Source of the DNA: Arabidopsis thaliana
Lineage: Eukaryota; Streptophyta; Magnoliopsida; Brassicales; Brassicaceae
Reading direction: 5' to 3'
Assembly (NCBI RefSeq): GCF_000001735.4
Contig: NC_003071.7
Location: forward strand, 9,541,151-9,605,150
Length of the DNA: 64,000 nucleotides
Positions 23,323-31,820 of this stretch are shown here, piece after piece. Position numbers and translations under genes: made by a program. The stretch's first letter is position 1, and each line of letters starts with the position of its first letter. Under the pieces are notes generated by a model, which was not told the DNA's origin, searched no databases, and was given only the letters and a program-made list of their open reading frames with translations.

Positions 23323-23626
23323 TTTGAATTGTTACTTGGAGAAATCGAAAAATCAAAAGGATCGCTTTTTTTTCCGGGAAAATTGAACGAAAATTGAAAA
23401 AGGTTGGATTTTTATTTCTGTTTTTTATTTAGAGAGACCAGTTAGAATTGGAGCTGATCTCACTGGAGATTAAGAGATGAGAATGGAGACCAAAAGCTAT
23501 AGAAGAAGAATGAGGAATCAGAGATCTTTGAGACATAAACAGGTTTTTTTTTGGTGTGTGTATTAATGTTTGTTATAGAGAGGGAGAGAGAAGGTGAGAT
23601 TGTTTAGAGGTAGAAGACGAAGTGTG

Positions 23627-23634
23627 TTTAAATA
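23627..23634 (-). promoter_or_regulatory. Probable TATA box of DIC1
   Basis: TATTTAAA on the minus strand lies about 305 bp before the DIC1 ATG, followed downstream by CT-rich leader-like sequence. No other protein start lies in between. Confidence 0.4.
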
Positions 23635-24199
23635 AGGGAAAGAGAGAAAGAGAGGAAACGCGGAGACTTGTTGCTATTTTGCGCACAAGGAAAGAGAAAT
23701 TCATCTTCCTTTAATAATTTTGTTAGTATCGTCCGACTTTCCTTTATTTTTTATTTTTGATATATTCACTAAATTATTTTTTGACTAAATATTTGGTAAT
23801 TTGTTTTTAATTACGTAATTATTCAAGGAAGTTGTTTAATGCAGCTCCAAAGTAGAAGAAATAAAGGAATTTGAATATGTTTACTTTTTAACCAAAGTAG
23901 TAAAGTATATTAAATCAATAAATTTGTAATTTATGTGTGTTTAGCTGTATACAATTTATTCACAAATACTTAATAGAATATGGGAAATAATGAGTAATAT
24001 TTCAGATTATCTAACAAAAGTTTTGTTAAAAAAAGAAAACGTGAAAAAGTGATCTTTTAATTTATCCCGTACGTTTTAAAATTATAACTATATTTTAAAA
24101 AAAACTTTGTTCATCTATTATATAATAACTTTTGGCATTTCAAAAAATTCATATCTATTCAGCTTAAAAGTAATGTCGTTTTCTTGATTTTGCTATTTT

Positions 24200-24248
24200 A
24201 TATATAAGCTATTCATTTTTATTTTTTTTAGCAATATATAAGCTATTC
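24200..24248 (-). repeat. Micro-insertion scar: 15-bp direct repeats around a T-rich insert
   Basis: The 15-mer atatataagctattc occurs at 24200-24214 and 24234-24248. The 19-bp insert is T-rich and ends in agca. On the minus strand this is a TGCT stub plus an A-rich tail. It has the same layout as the scars at 4106, 7400 and 40823. Confidence 0.5.
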
Positions 24249-25798
24249 TTCTAACATATTAATCTTTACACACACAAAAAAAGAAAGACTACATTTTCGT
24301 CCCAATTTGTTTTTTTTTTTAAAAAAATCCAAGTTAAATACCTCTTATGCAATATAGCAATCATCACTCTTGCAAATTTGTAAGCTTAATTTAATATTTC
24401 AAAAAATTGATTGTTTGGGCCAAGAGTTCTCTCACTAGAAGAGTTCTCATGCAACATGCATGTACAAGAAACGTTTAGTTCTCTGGCTTACTGGCTATGT
24501 AGCTTCTTTTTTTTTTATTGTAACGAGAAAACCTCACTTTCATCTATGTTACATTAGTAAAAAAAATCTTAATAAATTGAAAAATCAATGTTGACGCCAA
24601 AAAAGGAATTAATGGTAGTTGGTTTAAGCATCATTTTTCACTTTTTGATGTGATCGTATTCGTACCGGATTGACAGTGTTATTCATTGGTTATAGCCTTA
24701 CAGAGAGAGATATTAATGGACACTTGAATTATTTTCCACCCCACCACATGGGATGCTTTCTTTGTTCTTCCTTCCATGTTTGATTATTCCTTGAAGAATT
24801 ATAGATTCCTTTTCTCATCAATTGTTTGTAATTGATTTCATACGATTATGATTCTGGTGTACGTCTAATAATGGAATGCGATTATTTAATCTTGATTTTA
24901 TATAAGTTGGTTTTCGTCTTGATTTAGTTTCGAACCTCTTATTTCATATACAATATCAAATAATATATTAATTAAAAAATCCATTTTTAAACTAATAGCT
25001 GAATAAATAATTATGAATATGAAAACATTATATGATATAACAATTTTTCTTACTTTTTTTTTTTTTGAATTGTTCCTTTAGTAAAAGTTAAAAGATTGTA
25101 GAATATAGAATATGGTATCAGGAACCATACTCCAGTAATATTTGAGTGTCAGAGGTCTTACTGTCTTAGAGCCATCCATTGGCGTCGTCTATATATAAAG
25201 CTCTGCTTAAAATAAAAAACAGAGATTCTTCTTGCAGCCTCAGAGAACTTACCTACCTACATTGATGCCTCTGCCACTTTGCATCTCATGAAAGTATATT
25301 CCACGTTTGTTTATTACTCATATATACAGAACTCATGCATTGTGTTGATACAAATAAGATAATTAAATACTATGCGGTGAAGCACGAGAGTAGTCGAGTC
25401 ATTTGGTGTTACGATGCTAACGTTTCTCAAATTTACTAATTTTTTACTCTTTCTTCCTCTTAGAAAAAATAAGGGTGAATTAGCTGTGTAACCATTAACC
25501 AAAACCCAATTAATTTTCCTACAGTGTTATCTAAAACCCTAGTGTTTACCACGTCTCTGCTAGAAGCCTAGAAACATCTCTTTTAATTTTTCACAAGACA
25601 AATCGGTTTTATTAATTTTGTTGTTAAAGAAGACAAATCGTTTCTATGAGATTTTATTTTCACTTACTACATAATTGACTTTTCTTTTCATATAGTAAAC
25701 TCGTATGCTTGTGCAATGTTGGCGTGCTCAGGCCACGCGTGCAAGGGTCTTAACTCTTAAACCGGACATTCTAATTGAAAATATAAATAGGCTTCTGA

Positions 25799-25951
25799 GA
25801 GCATCATTATTGGTTGTCTCTTATATTAGTTCTTAAGATTTTTTTTTGTAATTGATTACTAAAAACATCTCATTCTATCTCTTATATAAGAGATAGAATG
25901 AGATGTTCTTAACCTAAGAACTAATTTAAGAGACAAGCAATAATAATGCTC
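25799..25951. mobile_element. Fold-back MITE with a perfect 44-bp central palindrome
   Basis: Terminal inverted repeats of about 25 bp (gagcatcattattggttgtc against gagcattattattgcttgtc on the other strand) are flanked by TGA on both sides (25796-25798 and 25952-25954). The middle, 25864-25907, is a perfect 44-bp palindrome centred on tatata. The whole 153 bp can fold into one long hairpin. Size and ends fit a small Harbinger-like MITE. Confidence 0.7.
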
Positions 25952-25985
25952 TGACTTGTCTTTCATACCACTTTTTAGTTTTCTT

Positions 25986-26029
25986 AGTCAATAGTATATT
26001 TTCGCACAAAAAAGTCAATAGTATATTTT
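25986..26029 (+). repeat. Micro-insertion scar: 17-bp direct repeats around cgcac plus A-run
   Basis: The 17-mer agtcaatagtatatttt occurs at 25986-26002 and 26013-26029. Between them is a 10-bp insert, cgcacaaaaa. The stub cgcac plus A-run resembles the acgac plus A-run scar at 15121. Confidence 0.6.
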
Positions 26030-26097
26030 GACGTCTTCTTCCAGTTTTCCATCGTGAACTATTTAATTTAACATTTGACTACTAAATAACTAACTTT

Positions 26098-27015
26098 TAC
26101 ACTATATTATATTAAAGAGATCAACATTAAGAAAAAATTCCAGCTATGTATGTTATTTTATCTACTCTAATACTCCAACAGGCATTATCAAATGATATAA
26201 TACAATTAGACATTACATGGACTAATCGGATTATATTTATCACGGTGACTGACTTTTGTTTTGGAATTTATCACGGTAAGTTATCTAATATTTTTAAAAA
26301 TTCAATTGTTGTTGGAAAGATAAGCGCAAGATTACTAATATAGCTAGATCCAACGGGGATAATTATTTGGTTTTTCTTTAATAAGTTCCAAATGGGAACT
26401 ATGACAAAAACAAAAAAAGGTTTTAACATGATCTAATTTTCGATAAAAAAACATTGGTTTGAAGAAAATTACTATACACATGAGACATGACCTCCAATTT
26501 CTAAACTACAAGAATAGGCTACGTACTGAGTTCTTATCTGTTAGTACTTCAGAAAAGTATTTTGACATTCACTATATTAAACAAATAAGAAAGAAATACA
26601 GCTATGTGTGTTATTTTATTTTTCTCGTGTTCTGTTTTTTGGCTAGTATAATACTCTAACAGGCTTTGTCAAACTACAATGAGACATTATAAAACACTAA
26701 TCTAATTATAATAATCACGGTGACCTTCCAAACGTACTCTTAACTTGTTTAATATTTTTTAAACTTTCCAACTGTTGTGGACAGATTGGTGTGCAAGATT
26801 ACAATTATACACTTTTTTTTAATCCGAGTCATGTTCCAACTGGGAACTGCTATTACTATAAAAAAATCCGAGTCATTTTTTTTTTTTTTTTAAAGCTTGA
26901 TCTAATTAGTTTTCCAATTTGGTTTGAAGAATTTATAATCCACATGACCTCCAAATTTCTTAACTATAAAAGAAAAAATATTTATAGGCTACTTAGTTCT
27001 TGTTATTTGACTATA
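26098..27015. repeat. Diverged tandem duplication, about 450 bp per copy
   Basis: Copy A (about 26098-26545) and copy B (about 26565-27015) share ordered landmarks: agctatgt(a/g)tgttatttta, ctctaacaggc, atcacggtgac, caactgttgttg-like sequence, cttgatctaatt, catgacctccaa and taggctac...agttctta. Identity is interrupted by many indels, so the event is old. Neither copy encodes a protein I can recognise, although several short open frames arise in both. Confidence 0.6.
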
Positions 27016-28176
27016 CGTTCGTAACAAAATGGGTTCACTTCATTATATAAAAAAATATCGCAAAATTATCATTTGTGATGTAAATTATGTTTTTCATTCG
27101 GTCTTGTACCGGCAAGAAATGAGTTATACCACCATTGACTTTATTTATTTGAAGAAAACAATTAATTACGCAACAAATAAAGAAGGAAAAATAAAATAAA
27201 ATATAAATTAATTAAGCAATTAAACCACGATTTAATAAACTCCGTGTGGCCCGAAGAGGACGTTTGGGCCAAAAAGGGTCTAAAAGAGTTGACTAATGAC
27301 TTTGTAGTTGTACCTCTCCCGCCAAGTAAAAGCCGTTTTAAATCTTCTTACCAAACTCACACGTGTCACCTAAGATGTCGGAGTGGCCTAGAAGTTGTTG
27401 ACTCTTGACTTTTTTGATGGCTTTCCCTTTGACGAAAGACAGAAGCTCTCTCTACTGTCATTGAATGATTTACATTGGAAAACTTAGCATACCAAATTTC
27501 TTTCAATTCTCAGAATTATGAAATGGGCAATTATTCTAGCCAGACACAATCTCTAAAAGTCCTAGCTATACGGACATTACATAAAAATATGGTCTTTGGT
27601 TTTCAGTAAATTACTGCACATAACGATAAGTTATCTTGGACCATATGTGATCATATATATTGGGCCTAGTTATGGGCCTGGGCTTCATCGCCAGGGACAA
27701 GTCGTATCATTCATCTGATCATCGGTAAGGTTTCTTCTAAAATTGTTGGTGGTGTCCGTGATTTGCTCAGGTAATTGATTAAACGATAAAAAGACAAAGT
27801 TATTATTGAATTAAACGTTGATTAATAATTTTTTCAGAATGTCTCATGTAATTTGAGTTGTCTATGCAAACATTTCAGGGAATGATAATTCGTATATAAT
27901 TTATATTGTTTGGTTTACAGAGATTAAGAGGAACAAGAAAGTTTGTAATCACTAGAATAAGAATAAGCTGTATATATTACAAAAACAACTGATTAAAAGA
28001 AAACAACATCAACAACAAGGATAACATCAAACGACAGTAAAAGAATAACAAACTTAGACAAAAAAAAGAATAAAAAACATTACAAGTTTACAACACATAA
28101 TATGCAAACAATAGATAGATGGTATCGTGGTCATGTGTTGTGTGGCAGTAGCTAGCTATAGAGCTTAATTAGCTTC

Positions 28177-28551
28177 TCATTTGGAAGGTGGTGGAGTGAA
28201 GAATGGGATTGTTGGAATGCTGGTGGGAAGATTGAATGGGAAGTTGTTTGGGATAGAAATTGGGAAGTTAGGGATATTGATTTGTGGGAAGTTTGGGATA
28301 TTAATGGGTTGTGCTGGGTTAGGTAAAGAAGGTATTTGTGAGCTTGGTAATGGCGGAAACGCAGTTGGCTGAGGAAGAGAAGTTGAAGGAGGAAATGGTG
28401 GCATTGTGGTTGTGGGAAGTGGTGGAAATGTTGTTGTAACCGGTGGGGTAATAGCTGGTGTTGATTGAAGAAGGTGGCGACTAGCTGAGAGACCAGTGAA
28501 AAAGCTTGTGAATGTTAATGCAATGACTAGGGATGACAACCAGTGAGCCAT
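28177..28551 (-). CDS. Small secreted proline-rich (hydroxyproline-rich-like) protein
   Basis: Intronless, 124 aa. Residues 1-24 (MAHWLSSLVIALTFTSFFTG...) form a typical signal peptide. The mature part starts near SRHLLQS and is dominated by Pro with Thr, Ser, Ile, Asn and Phe. Repeats of the type IPNFP and (T/S)xPP(F/L)P follow, ending TIPFFTPPPSK. Pro residues preceded by Ser or Thr are candidates for hydroxylation in the secretory pathway, so a cell-wall or apoplastic role is likely by inference. The protein corresponds to what is annotated in Arabidopsis as a hydroxyproline-rich glycoprotein family member (At2g22510, from memory). A TATAAATA box lies 84 bp upstream of the ATG. No partner or pathway can be named. 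Confidence 0.85.
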   Translation of the reverse strand: MAHWLSSLVIALTFTSFFTGLSASRHLLQSTPAITPPVTTTFPPLPTTTMPPFPPSTSLPQPTAFPPLPSSQIPSLPNPAQPINIPNFPQINIPNFPISIPNNFPFNLPTSIPTIPFFTPPPSK

Positions 28552-28634
28552 TTTGGGGATTAGGGGTTTGAGTTGTCACTGGAAAGAGGTTTGATTGTGA
28601 GTGATGATGGAGAGATTATGAAGGAGTTTGTGTG

Positions 28635-28642
28635 TATTTATA
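28635..28642 (-). promoter_or_regulatory. TATA box of the proline-rich gene
   Basis: TATAAATA on the minus strand lies 84 bp upstream of the start codon at 28551, leaving a leader of about 50 nt. This is a standard plant TATA position. Confidence 0.65.
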
Positions 28643-29700
28643 GAGGAGTTAGGGTTTTGAGGTTTGATGAGAAGTAGGTTTGAAGAAGTTTTGTTGTTGC
28701 AACTTATTTAGAGTTACTTGTTCCACAACCACAAGTAAGATTGGTCACTTCTAAGTTCTAACTAGAAACAACCATGACACATGGAGATTTCAGCTAACCT
28801 AGTTTAATGTATATGTATTATATTTTATTTAAATATTATAAAATAAAATAAATTTTCACAAATAAAAGAACTACAAAAAAGTGAGAAAAATAATTTGATA
28901 AACAAATTTAGAAAATTAGTATATCAATAAATAAATTTATAATCCGATGGTTTTGCCTTTTGGTTTGGCCTTTGTTTGAACTTCGATGAGTGACTATGTA
29001 TAGCGAAAACAATTCGGTTTGTTTTTGGTTTAATTTTAAAAAATACAAGCGACAATATCTGATGAGAATAGGTGAAAAGCAAATAATATCAGTTTAATTG
29101 GAAATATTTACTTTTTTACAACTAATATTTTGTTTGGTCAACCAACAAATAGATTTAATTAATTATGGTTTATGAGCTTTTATTTGTTGCGACAGTATAT
29201 ATATGTTAAAATAGTGATATTGCATGGCGGAAGGTCCGGAAGCAACACATATCTCCTTTTTAATTTTTTTTTTAACAAGAATAACATGTTAATTTTTTTT
29301 TGAAATTAATAAAGAATACATATTTCTAATTTTTGCGTCAGATAGATGATTAAAGAGTGTGTGTTTTTTTTAACAAACAAGGAATACATTATACATATTT
29401 CATATTTCTCTCGACATTGTTTGTTTTTTTAAAAAATAGATTAAAGAGTCTACGAAGCTAAGTAGCTAACGAAGACTTGAAATGAGAAGAAGACGAGAAT
29501 CTTTTAATATTTTTTGTTAAGCGATAATATTTTGAAAATTAATAAATATAGATTAAGGAAATAACAATAACGCAGATATCGGTAAGTCATAGAAAAAAAG
29601 AAACAACACAAACTTACATAAACATGTTTCCTAATTTGTAATGGAGTAAAATTCCTTCTTTTTTTTTTTTTTTTGATTTGGATTCCAATTAGTAAAGAAC
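28643..29700. other. AT-rich spacer, no gene seen
   Basis: Low-complexity AT-rich sequence with several T and A runs. I found no protein, RNA gene or delimited transposon. It should contain upstream control regions of the divergent genes on either side. Confidence 0.45.
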
Positions 29701-29708
29701 TCAATGAC

Positions 29709-29716
29709 TATAAATA
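29709..29716 (+). promoter_or_regulatory. TATA box of tandem small gene 1
   Basis: TATAAATA is followed by acctttaaccctctcatta. The same box and downstream phrase recur before tandem gene 2 (30797-30804), showing that the promoter was duplicated together with the gene. Confidence 0.65.
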
Positions 29717-29833
29717 ACCTTTAACCCTCTCATTATTTCTTACTATCAATTGATTAAGCTCTCGTTCCTAAGAAAGCAATAGACGAACAAGAACCCATCG
29801 AAGAACACAAATCTCTCTTTGAAGTTGTCGATA

Positions 29834-30202
29834 ATGTTAGTACACCGTTACTTCGTCCAAGACTTTTTTGCCGTTCCGTTTCTTACAAAACAAGGATTTG
29901 GTTACCATTACTTTTGTCGTAACTCCTTTTTACATGTACGTCAAAAAGTGGTTCCTCGCTCCGGCTTGAAGAAACGACCTTCTTACCCACAAAAAGCTTA
30001 TTTTAAACCGTCTAAAACCGGAAAATCTCAATCTAAACCGGATACGGTTCATGAGAAACCGATTCAAACACCGAGTGAAGAAGTAGAATTTTTTGATGGT
30101 TCCGTCACAATGTGTGCTGCTCCTTCGCCAAGACATGTACCGATTCCGATATTTTGTGGTGTAAAGATGATCAAAGAGTCTTCAAAGCTAAGCACGACTT
30201 GA
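29834..30202 (+). CDS. Small protein of unknown function, tandem copy 1
   Basis: Intronless, 122 aa from the ATG at 29834. Compared with copy 2, the N-terminus (HRYFVQDFFAVPFLTKQGFG) and the C-terminus (GSVTMCAAPSPRHVPIPIF) are conserved, and the middle is Lys/Ser/Pro-rich but without the 17-aa repeats of copy 2. The position of copy 2's start codon (aagATGtcg) reads aagTTGtcg here, so translation must begin five codons later. The C-terminal APSPxxVPIPIF segment resembles proline-rich short motifs of the PNRC type that bind the decapping factor DCP1, but this is only a resemblance. No signal peptide or membrane span. Function unknown. Confidence 0.7.
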   Translation: MLVHRYFVQDFFAVPFLTKQGFGYHYFCRNSFLHVRQKVVPRSGLKKRPSYPQKAYFKPSKTGKSQSKPDTVHEKPIQTPSEEVEFFDGSVTMCAAPSPRHVPIPIFCGVKMIKESSKLSTT

Positions 30203-30915
30203 ATGAGAAGAAGAAGACCAATTACTCAATTAGATTTTGTTTTGTGGAGCAATTATTGTCTATTTATCTTTGTTTTTAGCAAATAATCTGTATCCACTAA
30301 TCTTCACAGTACTTGACTAACAAGAAGTAAAGAGTTTTCTTATTTCCAATTGTTTTTTAATCTGATACTTTTTTCATAATTTTACAATGTTTGATGAAAA
30401 AAAACATTCAAACCTAAATTTTCTTTTTTTGGTATGAATTCAAACCTGAATTACTTTTGACGAGGACCCGACGGTATAAATAGGGTGATCTCCCAACAAA
30501 CAAAAAGGGTTGTTAACTTTGACTCTCAAGAACCCTAAATTCAATTACTCTCGAGAAACCCTAACTTGTCCTTTAAACTAGTTAGAAACTTCTTGTAATA
30601 ATCAAGTTTAATTGAAAAAATTTCAAACTTAGTAAAGGAAAACATGATTAAGGTAAAACAGATTAAGGAAAACAAAATAAGTGAGACCGACAGTCCTAAA
30701 TCATAAAAAGGAAACATATCACAAACGGACAGACTCATGTTTCCTTTTGTTTGTATCAATTTTCTTTTATTTTCTACGAGTAAAGAACCCAACTTCTATA
30801 AATAACCTTGAACCCTCTCATTAGTCACAATTATTACTTGATCAAGCTCTCAGTAACTCGTAGAAGAATAGATAAGTCTACCATTTTCCGACCAATCATC
30901 AAATCTCTCTTGAAG
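30203..30915. other. Spacer between tandem genes with an orphan promoter-like stretch
   Basis: A strong TATAAATAG at 30475-30483 is followed by two aaccctaa telo-box-like motifs (about 30530-30565). No coding frame follows. Further on, TATAAATA at 30797-30804 serves tandem gene 2. The first promoter may be a relic of another copy or may drive an unannotated RNA. Confidence 0.45.
30797..30804 (+). promoter_or_regulatory. TATA box of tandem small gene 2
   Basis: TATAAATA with the same downstream sequence (accttgaaccctctcatta) as copy 1. It lies 112 bp before the ATG at 30916. Confidence 0.65.
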
Positions 30916-31473
30916 ATGTCGATTATTATGTTAACACACCGTTACCTCGTCAGAGAGGTTCATGCCGTTCCGTTTCTTACAAAACACGGAATTGGCTTTT
31001 ACTTCTTCTCTCGTAACTCTGTTTTACATGTTCATCAAAAGGTTCATCTCTTTGTCTTGAAACGTTTTTGTTACCCACAAAAGTTTCCTTTTAAACCTTC
31101 GAAACCATCGCAAATTAAAGCTGATGTTCAGGAAACGTTATTGAAACCTTCGAAACCATCACAGTCTAAAGCTGATGTTCAGGAGACGTTATTGAAACCT
31201 TCGAAACCATCACAATCTAAAGCTGATGTTCAGGAGACGTTATTGAAATCTTCGAAACCATCACAGTCTAAAGCTGATGTTCAGGAAACGTTATTGAAAC
31301 CTTCGAAACTATCGCAATCTAAAGCGAAGGTTCAGGAGAAGTCGGCTAAAGCTACGAGCACAATCAAGACACTGCAGATTCAAGAGCGAGAACTGTTTAG
31401 TGGTTCAGTCACAATGGATGCTGCTCCGTCACCAAGACACGTACCGATTCCAATATTTTGTTATAGAGAGTGA
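30916..31473 (+). CDS. Small Lys/Pro-rich repeat protein of unknown function, tandem copy 2
   Basis: Intronless, 185 aa from the first ATG after the TATA box. An N-terminal conserved block (MSIIMLTHRYLV...VPFLTKHGIGFYFFSRNS) is followed by five near-identical 17-residue repeats (pattern KPSKPSQSKADVQETLL) and a C-terminal block with SGSVTMDAAPSPRHVPIPIF. The repeats are highly charged and probably unstructured. The conserved ends, shared with the upstream paralogue, are the likely functional parts. An open frame extends upstream to 30808, but without an ATG. The function is not recognised. It may be a Brassicaceae-specific family. Confidence 0.75.
   Translation: MSIIMLTHRYLVREVHAVPFLTKHGIGFYFFSRNSVLHVHQKVHLFVLKRFCYPQKFPFKPSKPSQIKADVQETLLKPSKPSQSKADVQETLLKPSKPSQSKADVQETLLKSSKPSQSKADVQETLLKPSKLSQSKAKVQEKSAKATSTIKTLQIQERELFSGSVTMDAAPSPRHVPIPIFCYRE
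31093..31347 (+). repeat. Five 51-bp tandem repeats inside tandem gene 2
   Basis: Units start at 31093, 31144, 31195, 31246 and 31297. The first four differ by only a few bases and the fifth is more diverged at its 3' end. The unit is a multiple of three, so copy-number change keeps the frame. Length polymorphism between accessions is expected. Confidence 0.9.
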
Positions 31474-31820
31474 GGACCAATGAGTCTTCTAAACTATCGA
31501 CAACTAGAATGAAGTAAAGAAGAAGACCAATTGTTTTGCAGAGTTTTTGTTTGGTTTTGTAAAGCAATTACATATTATGTTTTTTTGTGTGGTAATTTAT
31601 TGTTCTACGTTAGTGTAGTTCAGTGTTGAATTCATAACTGTAAATTCAAGATAATAAATTGTTAACTAAAAAGTAGATATATACAGTTAAAAAAAAGTAC
31701 TGTTTTAAGCAGACTCGTGAAATTAAATAACTGGATCCCATGATCTTCTACTTTAAATTTCAGAATCACAGTATCTCTATTAGTCTCTATCTCCCTCCTA
31801 TATAATAAAAAAGACCATAA

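Larger units (their letters stand above)
23700..28176. other. AT-rich spacer between DIC1 and the proline-rich gene
   Basis: No supported gene. It contains two micro-insertion scars (24200-24248 and 25986-26029), a fold-back MITE (25799-25951), a diverged tandem duplication (26098-27015), and an isolated TATATAAA at 25192-25199 followed by a leader-like stretch but only an 8-codon frame. Three site II motifs (TGGGCC/TGGGCT) sit at 27661-27684 with no recognisable gene next to them. W-box-like TTGAC motifs cluster near 27285-27410. Confidence 0.45.

Noticed and set aside
28181-28372. Gly-rich open frame on the plus strand
   Set aside because: Complement of the proline-rich gene. Pro codons read as Gly on the other strand.
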